From Rhytidiadelphus loreus (lineage: Eukaryota > Streptophyta > Bryopsida > Hypnales > Hylocomiaceae): a stretch of DNA of 64,000 nucleotides. A program made the translations under genes and the position numbers. The notes beneath the pieces are model-generated. The model did not search any database. It was not told the DNA's origin and saw only the letters and a program-made list of their open reading frames with translations. Location: positions 40,305,001-40,369,000 of the forward strand of contig OX344765.1 in NCBI GenBank assembly GCA_947034895.1, written 5' to 3'. Positions 11,418 through 24,427 of the stretch are shown here, piece after piece (the stretch's first letter is position 1; each line of letters opens with the position of its first letter).

Positions 11418-13376
11418 GGTGGTCTACTTCTATTACTCAACATTTAGAGTGCCCTCCCTTATGATTTTCCATCCAATAGTGGAGGTTGGCTTTAAAGGAG
11501 GGGACAAATTTGGATATAGTTCCCATAGTGAGATACTTCATTGCTTTTTTAAGCACACTCGACTTAGATGCTTAAAGAAAACTTAGAACAACGGAATTGC
11601 ATATAAAATCATCCAAATAAGCATTTGCAAATGAACACTTTTTTTAAATTGTCTAAAATTATAGTGAATCTTATTGGAAGTCAACACGAACTCATTCAAT
11701 GAGATTCTCTTTATATAAATTTTTTGGACATTGTATATATAAACTATGAATTTTCAACGTACCAAAAATAGGTGTACCAAAAATGGACTCAATTCTCTCA
11801 TGAATAGAGATTGTGCATTTTAGGCACGCATCTAGATGGAATGGTCTTGCAAAAAAATAATAATAATTGCAATTACCTTAATTTCAAAGGATGACCTAGA
11901 ACCCACTTATAAAACTTCAAATAATGTCCAACTTAATCTAGCCTCATTTGGCCATTCTAACTTAATCGGAAATTTTTTTGCAACAAAATCACATGACTTC
12001 AATAATTCTCCAAAATTCTAAATCTATGTGTGGAGATTTGAAATTGCCAAGAATTTTAAGAAAAAGTGAAGAAACATCATATTGAATATGAAATAAATGG
12101 GCACAAAAAAAATGAAATTTACATTATATAAAGTATGCTACAACATGGAATATCATCATATAATAATTCACATGTTATTCAATATTTAGATATTGAATAG
12201 TGGTGATTATAGACTTAAACTTCAAATTGCAATAGTATATTAAATTTTAGAAATTTTTCAATATTTGAAACTAGAGATTTGGTCAAATTTGTTTTATTAG
12301 TTGAGATAAAATTCAAAAAAATAGTTCTATGTTCAAAATTGAGATGTACAACAAGAAGTTAGAAGCTGCAAAAAAACATTTCATGGTGATCAATTTCTAA
12401 CCATTTTTTAAGAGTCAGGGCATCAATATGTAGAAGCAATAAATAATGTAAATAGATGGATTTGGGCATGGTAACTTGATGTAGACATCATCAAAAGTGT
12501 AACCCAAAATTGAATGAAATTAGTCACGTGACATTTGAAGGTTAATCATGTAAGGAGTTTAAGATCATATAATCATACCTACAATGTCCATACTCCATTA
12601 TACCACAATATATGAATGATTAAATTTTCTTCAAAGATGAAATCACTAAAATCTTTTGTAAGTCATTAAATTTTAGATTTTTTGTTTGATAATTTCAACT
12701 CATCTTCAGTTTTTTAAGAAAAGTGAAGTAAAATCATATCAAATAAAAATATAATTTAAAATCATATGAAAACTTCTCAATATGTGTATGCTATAGAATA
12801 GAACATCACAGTGTTAAACATAATTATATATCATTTAATATTTAATGTGATAATAGCTAGACTCTAAGTTTCAAATGACATTAAAATACTTTCTTTGAGG
12901 ATTTTTTTGAAGTTTTCAAGCACACTAGATACTTTTAAGATTTTTAAGATTTGCTTGAAGATCTAAGAACAAAACATTGAAAGTCAAATGGTCAAGAAGA
13001 CTTCACAAGCATACCATTTTTTGAAACAATCCTTTCTACAAATTGAGAAAATAACTAATATAATTTGAATGCAATTAAAAAAGTATGTGAATAATTGTAT
13101 GTAAATGAATGGATAGTTTTGTATGTTTTCAAACATGACCTTAGCCAAATTTGGAGCGCAAAGTGCTGAAGCCTCTATAATTTTTTTTTTTCATCTAATT
13201 TTGAAGTGGATTATTTTCATTGTTCAATATCTAAATTATTATTTTTTTGTACTTGTATAATGTACTTTTGAATGCACTTCCAACGATAAAAAATTCAAGT
13301 TCTAATTTTAAACTAGTAAAAATTTAGAAATTCATGTAGAGAGGTCAATTTCAGGGTGTATAAGGGACACTCTAAC
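11418..13376. other. AT-rich intergenic stretch, nothing recognised
   Basis: No gene, inverted-terminal element or strong tandem repeat was found. Short open frames such as 11836-12021 are at the level expected by chance. Confidence 0.4.
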
Positions 13377-13400
13377 TTAACCCTTAAACAACAGTCCCAA
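13377..13400. repeat. Unpaired TTAACCCTTAAA terminus
   Basis: TTAA (13377-13380) followed by CCCTTAAACAACAGTCCC resembles the left terminus of the TTAA-flanked elements. No matching right end could be assigned, so this is a candidate solo or decayed end only. Confidence 0.3.
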
Positions 13401-13724
13401 ATCGAGGAGTTAGTTCTTCAAGGAATCTTCAAGTGAAATCTTCTAATATCCAACTATATTTGAACTTCTTTGGTATCATTTTCTTTATCTTTGCAAGATG
13501 CAATAATCAAAATAAGTCTTGGATTTTGAATCACAATTTGAACTTGTATTTTTTTAGAAGAAAGTTTGATAAATTCTTTGAACAATGATTTTGAGATTGC
13601 CCATAGCCTCTCAAGGAGGCTAGAAGTTCATCATTGATTGGTCATTTGAACAAGCTACATTGTGCCATTTTAGAAAGATTTTGAAATTTAAGTTTGTCTT
13701 CTCACGACTTCAAATGTCATTTAA

Positions 13725-14649
13725 CTCCTAAAGGACCATTGTCCCCTTGGGGGACAAAATAGATTTTAGGCAAGTTCCTATGATCTCAATTTTTAGTGAA
13801 ACTTTTTGAAACTTTCTCATAAGATAGGAAAACTTATTAGCTTCGTGGGAATATAATATTTACATCAATTGGTGCCCAGGAACAAAAGTTATGGCATCTT
13901 AAATATAATTTTCACGTCACCAGGCAGAAAAACAAATCTACAAAAATTTGAAAATATTTATTAAATTTTTTCTTCTTAAAGATCATATTTTTGTCTACAT
14001 GTGAAGCTTTGATTCATTCCATTTGGATTAGCAATGTGAAAGTTATGAACAATCTTGTTTTTTGGGCAATTTGAGCATCTTCTTGAAAAAATAACTTATA
14101 GAATGCAATTTTGAATGCAATTTTCACAATTTTTCAAAAAAAATTGTTTGAAAAGGTTAAGTTTTCTATTTAGAACAATCTCACCGTTGAGATTATTGTG
14201 TTTCAATACCATTTTAGAGCTATTAGTGATTTAGTTTTACTTTCAATCTTGGACCTACTTCTACTTAACAATTTTTTAAAGAATGAAAATCAAGCGTTTT
14301 TTTTGTTTTTTTTCATTTCTAGACTTTCAACTCAATTCTTCAACACAAAATATTTTAAATTCAAGGTCCATGGTGCAAATTTTTTCCACAAATGGCATTC
14401 AAAGTCATCTGAAATTGCAGGCCAGTGTTCAAAAAAACTTTCTTTTATCAACTTTGAATGCTAATATCTTCCAATCTGTACGGTCAAACTCCATGAAAAT
14501 TTTACCACATGATCCTCAACTAGTAAAGTACAAGATCCTACGGTTTGATTCTAAAAACAAGTATTTTGTTTTGTTTTTTTGGATGAATGCAACAGAATTG
14601 GCAGTTTTGAGTAGTTTTTGACAGAAGAACGGCCTTGGTCCTTCAGGGG
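13725..14649 (+). mobile_element. TTAA-flanked element, family A (925 bp, uninterrupted)
   Basis: TTAA at 13721-13724 is followed by CTCCTAAAGGACCATTG. The right end, CCTTGGTCCTTCAGGGG, is followed by TTAA at 14650-14653 and reverses to CCCCTGAAGGACCAAGG. The interior matches the copies at 8904 (same orientation), 17972 (opposite orientation) and 47922. It carries the empty site for the family B insertion at 14157-14160. The open frames at 14198-14621 have no transposase features. Confidence 0.75.
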
Positions 14650-14653
14650 TTAA

Positions 14654-15390
14654 CCTAGGAACGCCGGGAACGCCATTTCCTGGTGTTTGGATGACTATGC
14701 GGTGGTTAGCAGGGAGACTGGAAGCATTTTTTCATCCATTTTTTGCTTCTTGACCTTTCACAGAGGATTATGAAGAGTACCTCAGTGAATTTGTAATTTT
14801 GTTAGTGTTTGTAGTCACGTGAATCAAAAGTTAGTAAAAAAAATGGACCACAAAATATGCTATTTTCAATGTATTTTGAGAAGTTGTTGCTCCTTGCTTT
14901 ACATCTAAAATTTCTCCAAAAAAATGATAGTTTTTGAATTTTAGCCCAACTATTGAAATGAAGGTCATGTATTCTTGTTTCTACTCCAATTGGCATTTTG
15001 AAAAAATTCGTAATATTGAATATTTTATTGCAATTTGAACTTTGAATGTATTTTTAATGCCTATTGCATTCTAATTATAGAATGATATGGGATTTGAGTT
15101 TCCACCATGATGTTTGTCACTATAATGTACACCCATGGTGAAATTTTCAGATTTTTTGAAATAATTTTCTATTTGATATGATTTTTCTTCACTTTTTCTT
15201 CAGAAATTATCAAAAAAATCAATTTTCCTCAAAAAAATCTAATTTTTTTGTGAAGTAAAGAAAACATGTAATTTCATCTCTGAAAAATAAATATAAATTT
15301 TTTCATGTATATCTAGTTCAAAAATGGCAACAAACTGAGAGATGGGCAATGAGGCCTAAAATCAGTGGTTATAGGTCCGTCCTTTAGGGG
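14654..15390. mobile_element. Possible adjacent TTAA element, right end only certain
   Basis: The right end, GGTCCGTCCTTTAGGGG, precedes TTAA (15391-15394) and has the typical terminus. A left end would be CCTAGGAACGCC right after the TTAA that closes the previous element, but it matches the right end only weakly. The true start may therefore lie elsewhere. Confidence 0.35.
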
Positions 15391-15435
15391 TTAAGGAGGT
15401 ACCCCCTAGCCGCCACTTTTTGCCAATGTGTCTAG

Positions 15436-15672
15436 TAATTATTATTAAACTAGTCAAATTTTTGTACTTTCTTTTTGGCACGTGAAAGGAGGTTCAAATG
15501 CACCAAAGAACGTAACATTTTGGATATTGTACGCGAAAGTTATGAAAGATCAAAGTTTATTTTGGTAGATGTTATAAAATTGTTTCTTCAACATACATTC
15601 ATATTAATTTTGGAAATGTATAGAGAGTGATGATGATGGTTTTAGGCAAGGTGTAATATTGGGTGTACCCAT
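15436..15672 (+). repeat. Repeat E, copy 1 (partial)
   Basis: The stretch aligns with 32930-33160 and with 34330-34440 plus 34717-35110. Shared words include GAAAGGAGGTTCAAATGCA, CAAAGAACG, TTTGGATATTGTACGC and GATGATGATGG. Homology stops at GGTGTACCC near 15670, where another repetitive segment begins. No coding content was recognised. Confidence 0.6.
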
Positions 15673-15682
15673 CATAACCCTT

Positions 15683-17098
15683 TAATGACCCAAGTGACCA
15701 TTTTCTAATCATTGCCCTTCTTTTTTGAATTGCATGTTCTCAAATTTTGAATTTTCTTTTCAATAGAAATTATTTCTAGGCAATAGACTACGTTATAAAT
15801 CCAATGACAATAGTTTCATCATTTTCCAAGTTAAACTCCATTTTACAAAAAATTCTAAAGTTGAGTGATGTAGTGAACATGAGCTCATTTGGAGGATTTA
15901 GTTTGGACATGGATTGAAAAGTTAGCCATCCAATGCAATTGTCACCCACCTCAAAAAGGGCAAGATCCAAGGAACTCAAGCCATTCTTATTTTTCTTACA
16001 AACATTTCTCTCATTTCAATGACCACCATGGTGCATGGTGAGCTCCACCTCAAATTAAAAAATAACCATAATGTTGTAAAATTCACATGAGCATTCTCAA
16101 CTCTCTTGTCTTTCACTAAGCACAAAAAGTTAATCATTTCAAATTATTCTCACTAATAAGATATGCTCTTTCAAATTGTACTACCCTGTTTTTCCATTGG
16201 CCCAAATAAAACTTCAAATTTAAATATCTACTAAACTATACAGTCAAATGATCTAATTTTTTTTGAAGTGCTCACTCTTAATGTGAACTCCAAGATCCTA
16301 CAATTATGGTAGAAATACCTATTTCAGATAGCCTTCTTGTCATGGCTTTTTAGGTTGACCTATTGTGGATAATAGTTGGATGCACTATTCATTGAGAAAG
16401 ATTTATTGTTTGTACCTTCTTGTTCACTCATCTCTCTTCCTTCCTTGCATAGGGAGAACTACCAAAGCTAACTGGAATAGGTGAGTCTATGAAACCGGAA
16501 TGGATCCAGATGAAAATTCCACATTTAGATTGAATAAAATATTCATTCTTGGGATTTTTATTTTTACTTATTTTTCATTCTTCCTCCTCTTCATGTTTGC
16601 ACACATGGGACTTGGTTCCTCGATGAATTTCTTGTGTCACACATTTGAAATGCTTAACTTATCAGGAATAGTTACTTCTACCTTAAGGTAGTCTCCTCTG
16701 AAAGCACCCATGCTGTCTACAACGTACCAACAGTGTACATTTCAGGAGATGGCTGCTTTTAGTACCCCCCTGTGTTTCAACTTCAAAAAATCGTAACTAA
16801 TTTCACAAAGGTCCAAAAAATATGAAACGACTTGGGTTAGATGCTAACTTAATTCCATTTCCCATTCTGTGAAAATTTACTGAAAATTATTTTAAGGAGT
16901 TTAGCTTCCCCGAAAAGGCAATCAGCTCTTAAATGGTCGCTTTAAGAGCAGACTACCTTACATTCTATCTGATGCCAAGAAAAAACGTGTAAACAAATTG
17001 CTGAGTTTCATTTGTTTAAATTTTTTAAAATTAAAATTGCTGAAGTTCTTGGCACGGTTTGGCCCATTTTTGAAAGTACACCCCCCCTTGGGTCATTA
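15683..17098. mobile_element. Possible element with TAATGACCCAAG inverted ends
   Basis: TAATGACCCAAG at 15683-15694 recurs as its exact reverse complement, CTTGGGTCATTA, ending at 17098. Together they bracket about 1.4 kb that interrupts repeat E and contains the MITE at 16684-16960. No target duplication was found and the inverted match is short, so the assignment is tentative. Confidence 0.3.
16684..16960. mobile_element. MITE family D, complete copy (277 bp)
   Basis: The left terminus TAAGGTAGTCTCCTCTGAAA and the reverse-complemented right terminus TAAGGTAGTCTGCTCTTAAA agree over about 20 bases. A TA target (Tc1/mariner-type) is compatible with both ends. The same interior is found at 1478-1620 and 58752-59019. 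There is no coding capacity. Confidence 0.65.
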
Positions 17099-17373
17099 GG
17101 AGTCAAGGGTAGGATGGCCGACTGTACGCTGACTATGCCCCTTAAGTTCTCAGTAGCCTCGGTCATCTGCCAGTAATTTAAGCTTAATTTAAGCTTACTT
17201 ATATCTCATCAAGGTTTTCGCTTTTTGTCAGAGTGTATTCAAGCAACAGATCAAGAGATTGTTGACCTTATCATGAGAAGAATCATCTCTGGTAACAGTT
17301 AAAGAATGCTTAAAATTGGGACACAAAACTTTTGTTAATTTACTAGACTTAATTAATTAGTTGAAAGACTTAA

Positions 17374-17610
17374 CCCCTAAATGTTTTTTCAAAGTAACGG
17401 TGGAATTAAAAGGAGAAAAAGAAATACAGCTAGTCCAGTTCCAATGCACGATTGAGCCTCCTCCTAGAGGCTGAGAGAGAGGTGCCACCTAGGACTATGG
17501 AAATCTCTGGAGAAAAAAACGTTGTTTTTGCACCAAGTGTCACAAAAATCCTGACAAATCATAAGTTGTCTATCCTCACTATAGTGGGACTTAACCCCTA
17601 AATGTGTAAA
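17374..17610. repeat. Two direct TTAACCCCTAAATGT termini
   Basis: TTAACCCCTAAATGT occurs at 17370 and again at 17591 in the same orientation, each being a good left terminus for the TTAA-flanked group. Matching right ends were not identified. They may be remnants of one element inserted in another, or abutting decayed copies. Confidence 0.35.
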
Positions 17611-17971
17611 GCCTTTTTTGAGCTTCTTGGAGTTTGCTCGAAATTGAACAAAAAGGCACCTGAACAATCTGATAAATTTCATCGATTTTTCTTGAATTAT
17701 AATTGTGAGAAATCAAACTAGACGTGTTTAAGATCGTATGGAAAAAGAAAACACAACAATATCACTTACGGATTGAAAGATTATAATGTATGATGACGAA
17801 GGTGTTAGAATTGTGAAAGAGGATTCAAGTCTATAAATCCTCTTTTGACGTGCCAAATCTAAAATGGAAGGCACCAAAAGAAAACATGAGGGTAAACGAT
17901 GTGACATGTATAACCACAAACAAATTTATGGCTTCTCAAAATCTACTCTATAGTTTTTTTTACATTAATAA

Positions 17972-18897
17972 CCCTCAAAGGACCGTCACTATACTTTCAC
18001 CAAAAACGCTCCAAAACTGCCATTTCTAGTACAAGTACCAAAATTTTGAAAAAATACTTTTTTTGACATATCTAACCGTAGGATCTTGTATTATATAGTA
18101 TAAAAAACATGTGGTAAAAATTTCAGACATTTCTACCGGGTGGATTGCAAGATATAAGCATTCAAATTAACTAAAATCATTTTTTTTACCCTACGAAAAG
18201 CAAGGCAGCTGCACTTCACAAGCTCACATTTTTATGAAAAAATGACCTAAATGGTGGTGCTTCTTTGGATTTGTTTTCCTAGACAAGTTGGCCACATGCT
18301 TGAAAATTTTCAGATCATTTGGAATAATACAACATATAGGAAAAAAATAGTAAGTAGGTAGTAGTAGAGAATGATTAAAAATACTAAATTATTTACAATT
18401 TAAATATGGAATTGAAAATTTCCAATCCCAATGGTTGAAATGTTGTAAAAAAATGTATCTACATCCTACGAATTTTTTTTTCCCAAAATTATTGAAAATT
18501 GGGTAAGATAAAGGATTTCAAAGTTTATTTTAGAGTAGGAAATCCAAAACTGCCCGCAAACAAAAAATCCTCATAACTTTTGACACATTGATCAAAATGG
18601 AATTATTCAAAGCTTTTTGTGTATATAAAACTCTAGAAAATCAATTCCAAATTTTTGTTTCTGAAAAAAGTGATTTTTTCTGATCTGCCCGAACTGCCCG
18701 GTTGGAAAAAAAAGTAACATATTAGGCTATAACTTTTGACTCGTATTTCCAAATGTCATGAAATTTGGTGCATATGAAAGATCTTCCTCGCCCCCAAATT
18801 TTATAAAAATTTCAGTCCCAAATATGAAAATCTCCGCTCGTAGGTACCTGCCCAAAAAATTTATACAACCAAAAAACACAGTCTGGTCCTTTAGGGG
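17972..18897 (-). mobile_element. TTAA-flanked element, family A, inverted copy (926 bp)
   Basis: The right edge, TCTGGTCCTTTAGGGG, precedes TTAA (18898-18901). The left edge reads CCCTCAAAGGACCG after an imperfect TTAA (ATAA). The interior near 18000-18180 (for example AACCGTAGGATCTTGTA) is the reverse complement of the right part of 13725-14649 (TACAAGATCCTACGGTTT), so this copy lies on the opposite strand. No transposase is present. Confidence 0.65.
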
Positions 18898-18901
18898 TTA
18901 A

Positions 18902-21040
18902 TTTCTAATGTGATTTTCTTTTGTCATGATTTAATGTATCTGAGGCTCATTTCTAAGAGTCCTCACATCATAAAATCAAGATTTGTAATGGCCCCCTTGC
19001 ACAAAATCTTGAATAGAGAAATCATGAACATTCATTTTCAAAATTAGACTTCAAAAAGATTTTTTAAGCTACTAAAAATAGTAATTTGGTACATTTTTAG
19101 TTAACTTCAAAGTTTTATTGACAATAAAATATGGTGGCTTGGGTATTAAAAGGGTAACCTCTAATAAAGCATGCTCTTTTAAATCCCAAACATTTTTTGG
19201 TTGCTTTGGTCACCTTAAGTGAAGTAGTAAAAGCTAGATTTTTTTTGCATGATTCTTACTCATGCAATGCCTTGTTCAAGACCTAAATTTTGTATTTGTC
19301 ATTGCAACAAAAGTTAAGAATGAGATCCTAAGGTTTAAATTTTTTCAAAATGCTTTCAACTCTTTTATTCCATAGCGTTCTTTTTGTGCAATTTTGGTAA
19401 TATTTACTTATTTTTGAGCCAAGGAATTTTAGTGGTTAATTAACTCCAAGTCTGAACTTCAAGCATCTTGGATCCAATTGGTATATCGGCTTTTCTTTTA
19501 CATTTTCAATTTTTGACTCATATATAATTAGGACTTGAAATTACTATTGTTGGAAGCGCTTCTTAAAATACATTGAATTAGACATAATGAAAATGAACCA
19601 CAAGCTAAAAACACAAATTGTAGACACTTTAGCAAATCATGCCGTTATCAAAGCAAAATTTGGCCACTTACACTCCAAATATAAATACGCAAGTGGACAA
19701 ATTTTGCTTTGGCAAATGTGATTTGTTAGATCTTCTATGACTTTTGATTTTTGACTTGCTTTTGAAGTGGTTGTCTAAAAATTCAAATTTGAGTTTTCTT
19801 TTGTCTATTCAATGTACTTTGGGATGCACTTTCAAAAATATTAATTTCGAATTCTAATTATATACAAGTCAAGAGTTAGAAATACATTAATGGGGCCTAT
19901 ATATTGGTTAGATTAAGAATACTTTTGAGTTATTTGCAAGCATCCTTTAATGATCCTACAATTTGGAGCTATACACTTCTTTGGTTAAAACTTAAAGTCA
20001 ATTGAAGCCTAAAGGATCAAGGAACCCAAATTGTGTCTAAGGTAAATGTACCTTTAATCATTTACAAAAGTGTTACTTCTAAATTCTTATCTAAAATGTT
20101 TTTATTTTTATAAGTCTTCTAAATATGAAAGCCTAGGGTTGTTTTGAGGTATGCCTATTTTCAGCACTTTGAAATTTATAGTATATTCATATGTTATTCC
20201 AAAAATGCATGTATAGAGAATCTAAAATCCCTATTTGATTTCCACCAAGATTAAAACAATAATTTAGAAAATTTTAATAATGGAAACTAAGCTCAAATGT
20301 TTATTTAGTGAATTTTAGGTGCAATTAAAAATGAACTTGGTTTGAGTTTTTAAATGTGGCAATGAAGAGGGTTTGGAATTGCCACAATTTAATATTGTAT
20401 ATTATTTAGTGGCAAACTTTAAACACCAATAGAGACTCTAGTATGAGATGCAAGAGTAGATGATTCTTTTATGTACAATTATGTGGCTTCTTGTTGGCCT
20501 ATTGGATGCTTGTAACAATCATGGACAGGGTTTGTGGATGCCGTGATAGTTACTTTGTGCAAAAAATGGATGCATGTAGTTCTTTGAGATTGACTTGAGA
20601 CGAAAATAAATTTTGTTCTTTGTATAATTTGCTATGATTTATTTGTTGATGCTACAAATGAGTATTGCTAAACTTCTAAGAACCACTACAATGTTTTTTA
20701 CCACATGTTTTTGTATGACCTTTAGGGTTGATTTCAATGTTTATCATTTTTATAAACTTCACATTCTAGAACATGGCAACATTTCCTTCATTAGAAGTAG
20801 TCTCTCTGGCTTGTAAACCTTGACACTTACCACTACACTACCACCACATCACACCATTCCAATTTCAATAGAACATGATTTAAGCCAAAGATGCTTTAAA
20901 ATCTAAGTGCACCAACAATGATGTGCTTTGGCATTTTTTTAGATCTTCAAGCTCAATTTGCCCATTGGCTTATCAACAATGAGCGCCCCAAATCCCTTAG
21001 TTGCATCATAAAACCATTGCAATCTTCTCCACACACCCCT
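18902..21040. other. AT-rich intergenic stretch, nothing recognised
   Basis: Only short chance-level open frames are present (for example 20634-20816). No termini of the repeat families listed here were seen. Confidence 0.4.
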
Positions 21041-21192
21041 AGAGTGCAAATACTCTTAGTCTCTCCACAATGACATTTTCAAATTTTGCTTCTTGAATAA
21101 CGGAGAGGTCTCCAACACCCAAGAGTGCAAATCCTCTTGGTCTCTACACAATGACATTTCAAACTTTTGCTTCTTGAAAAGTGGAGAGGTTC
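21041..21192. repeat. 81-bp tandem duplication
   Basis: AGAGTGCAAATACTCTTAGT (21041) and AGAGTGCAAATCCTCTTGGT (21122) start two units of 81 bases that differ at a few positions. The period is 27 codons, and a - strand frame at 21056-21265 reads through both (SPLFKKQK repeated). No known protein contains this, so it is treated as a DNA repeat. Confidence 0.6.
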
Positions 21193-21399
21193 TCTTTAGT
21201 TGAAATATCATATCACACATGATCTTTGAGTACAGATTCTTGTCCCCCGTTCTACCAAAATACACTTTACTCCACTCCCTCTTAAATCGATTGCAATGCT
21301 TTGTGTGGTCTCGGAATGTTGTCTCTTGAACAAGCAGCTACTCTACGAATGAATCTGTCCCTCTTAATATTTGCTCACTTTTCAAGCTAAAACATCCTA

Positions 21400-22450
21400 C
21401 CCAAAACTTCCTCACATATAGCTTCTGTCAATGCAAAGCTTCCTTTCCTTTCGTGTCCGGTCTCAAGCCTCACCAAGGCGGGGACCTCGGTTCCAGTCGT
21501 TTCTTCTCTTCTCTTGAAATTTGTGCCAGAAAACTCCAAACACTGCAAGTCCAAAACGTGGTTAACTTTACTGTTGAAAATTTGTCGAAATAGGGTGTCT
21601 TCTCTTTCAATTTCCGGCACACTACAGTACAGTAGTGCCTTTTGCAACAGTGGTGGTCGTCGATGTCATCACCGTCTTCAATGCGAGATGAATATTTTTA
21701 GTCGATAACACTTTTGACTTGTCTGAACTCCATGTTTGCGGAAGCTGCTTGAACTTAATGACGGCTTTTTTATCTAAAAATCATGTTTTTCTTTTCTGTT
21801 ACTTTTTGTACCGATTCTTCTCCTTCTTTCAGGGCAAAAAAAGTCTCTGGATTTGGATTGCGTTGTTGGAGAATTGTCTCCCCTAATTTTACACTTGACG
21901 AATCCATTATTGTCCTGTTTCAGTCTCCAAATAGACGCCTGGTACTGTTTCGATTCTACCAACTTGAAATAGTTGGATCTTATTAGTTGGAATAATCATA
22001 ATCAATGCGCCTCTTTGAAACTTGGGAGCACTGTTTCGTCGATCAGGAACGAGGATCAGCTTGTCGATGATCAATTAATCAAACCTTCGAAGTCTTATAA
22101 TAGTAGAAAGTGCAGACTGTTTCTGTTTCTTAAAGGAGGGCTATTCCTTGAAACACCGAAAATCGAAACATTCAACAAGTGTGATTTCCATCGATCTTGC
22201 TTTGCTTTGGCAGCTTTGCTTTTTGCGGGGTTTTTATTTGGTTTGGTCGCAAAAGAAGATTGTATTCTTGTGCCAAAAAAGGGACTGTAGTACAGTACTA
22301 CTACAGCAGCATATGTCTTTGGCAACTGCAACACTGGGATCTGCAAACGATTCTGGAATCCTGAAAAACACGATCAGATACTTGAAATTGAATGGGCCTC
22401 AATTCAGCTGTCTTGCTTCTGTGACCCACCATCAGTTCCAAAACTACTAA
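21400..22450 (+). other. GC-richer, pyrimidine-rich island; possible unrecognised gene or leader
   Basis: Composition and CpG content rise compared with the flanks. Several medium open frames overlap on both strands: 21387-21647 on -, and 21973-22290 and 22148-22450 on +. None shows a known domain. The TTCTCTTCTCTTG-type tracts resemble a plant 5' leader on the + strand, but no downstream coding exon could be joined to it. It may be a gene remnant or a non-coding transcript. Confidence 0.25.
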
Positions 22451-22932
22451 CACTGATTTGTCCTATTGATCCCTAAAAGGATGCAGGCATTGCTTACAGA
22501 GTGTACATTATATTGCAACTTCTAAGTATCAAGGCTATTTGCATGCACAAGAAATTGTTTTTTCAAGCAGAGAATTTTATTGAGAGACGGACTACCTGGG
22601 AGTGTGCCTTTGCTTGGTGATTTTCGTAGGACTTTTTGCAAAAAGATAGTGCAAGAAATGAAGTCTTGTACAGTAGGATTGTTGAAAGAGTACAAGTCAT
22701 TGTAGGCCATTCTTGGTTTTAACAAGGATTTTAGTGTGTAGGAAATGGGAAATTTATTGAGGAATTGAGCTCAATGTATGCAAAAAATAAGGATGAGGAA
22801 GAATGCCAAAAGAAAGGGATTTTTTCTTCAAGAATGAATATATATTTTTCAATGTAAATGAGGATTCTTCATTTGGGCCCCATTATTGTTTGATAGATTC
22901 CCCTAAAACATCTACATGTAGGACTTGTTCCT

Positions 22933-22968
22933 AATCAAGTGTGAGTCAATCAAGTGTGAGTCAATCAA
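22933..22968. repeat. Short tandem duplication TCAAGTGTGAGTCAA
   Basis: Two perfect copies of TCAAGTGTGAGTCAA stand head to tail. Confidence 0.7.
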
Positions 22969-23893
22969 CAATAGAGCTAGCTATTGTCAGTTTTAGAATA
23001 TCCTATTGTGTTATTAGGGGGTGTATGGTATTCTTACTATAGTGAGTGAGTGGGAGGGAATTAGTGCAATATTCAGGGAGAAACTCATCAGTTCTTAGGA
23101 GTTGGAATTGGGAATAAAAAATGGTTGTAATTTGAAAATATTGAAAAAATCTTTAAAATTCAAGGGACGAGTTTAATATGGGAATTAAGGAATTAATTTA
23201 CCTTGATTGTGATAATTGAACTTAAAGGTTATAACTAAGGCTATTAAGGACATAAAATATAAAATAAGTACTTGAGAATATTTCATGTACATCCTATTTG
23301 CTACTCGTACTTTGAGAATAAGCTCGGAATTTATTACTTTTATTTATTATTTTTTTGCTATAAAAATTATTAAAAATTGCACTTTTCATAAAAACAATGG
23401 AAACTTTCTACAAGTATAGACCACACATAGTGTCATTCCATGGAAATATAAAATTCAAATTGACATATATTTTAAAAATTAAAAAAAAATCTTGGAAGTG
23501 AAGTTTGACTATCCTTTCAAAAGAAATAGAATAACATTTGGATAATTGGATTGGCAAGGGGTCAAAATATTAAAATTAAAAATGTCAAACATACGAACCA
23601 TGTATCATATAGATACAAATACACGGATATGGATAATTATATAGATATAGATGTACAAATGCAAACATGGATATGACTACATGGATACAAATATGCAAAT
23701 ACAAATACATTGAGGCATGTCATTATCCCATATCACTTGGAACTCCCAAATTTTACATCATAGTATAGATGAATACTTAAGTCATGCTTGAAAAAAAAAT
23801 CATTTAACAAGATGCTAAAGTGTAAATCGTGGTAGCCAAACCAACTCTCTTTATTTTGCATGGTCTCGTCACTATGTGTTGATGAAGTTGGTC
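22969..23893. other. Intergenic; degenerate GATACA-type repeat at 23590-23710
   Basis: AT-rich and without genes. The part at 23590-23710 is a run of imperfect GATACA/GATATG hexamers like that at 1727. Confidence 0.4.
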
Positions 23894-23897
23894 CTTA

Positions 23898-24112
23898 ACC
23901 TTAAACGTCGATGAGGACCTTTGGCATCCGATGGATGACAAAAAATCTCTGCAAAAGTGCAACTATTCATCCTCTTAAATTTGTGTGGAAAGGGAATGTC
24001 TTTTAGAGTAGTTTGTCTTCCAATGAGGACTTTTTCAGCCAACAACCCACATGCGAGCCCACATGGGGACAAAACAAATGATTTCCACGGTGATTGGCTC
24101 GGTGTTCAAGGG
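23898..24112. mobile_element. Small TTAA-flanked MITE (215 bp)
   Basis: TTAA (23894-23897) is followed by CCTTAAACGTCGATGAG. The right end, CTCGGTGTTCAAGGG, precedes TTAA (24113-24116) and reverses to CCCTTGAACACCGAG. The CCTTRAACRYCGA core matches between the ends. The interior is GC-richer than its surroundings and has no convincing protein. Confidence 0.5.
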
Positions 24113-24290
24113 TTAATGTGTTAATAATCCTTCAATTTCTATTGATTGTACAACTCAAAAAGCTTTGTACATCCCATTGATTGTTCTTGAAAACTTGTTA
24201 CTATTTTAGATTATGGTGTTATTCATTCAATTATGTTGCTTATGGTATACTAGCCACTTATTACAATGAAGTTAGAAGCAATCAAAATTT

Positions 24291-24427
24291 GAATGAAGTA
24301 ATAACGTGTCATTCGTAGCAATTTTGAATGAAGTAATAATGTGTGATCTGTAGCAATTTGAATGAAGTAATAACGTGTGATTTGTAGCAATTTTGAATCA
24401 AGTAATAACGTGTGATCCGTAGCAATT
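24291..24427. repeat. Four tandem units of about 34 bp
   Basis: Four consecutive units of the form GAATGAAGTAATAACGTGTG plus ATCNGTAGCAATTTT differ by single bases. This is a recent-looking minisatellite. Confidence 0.8.
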
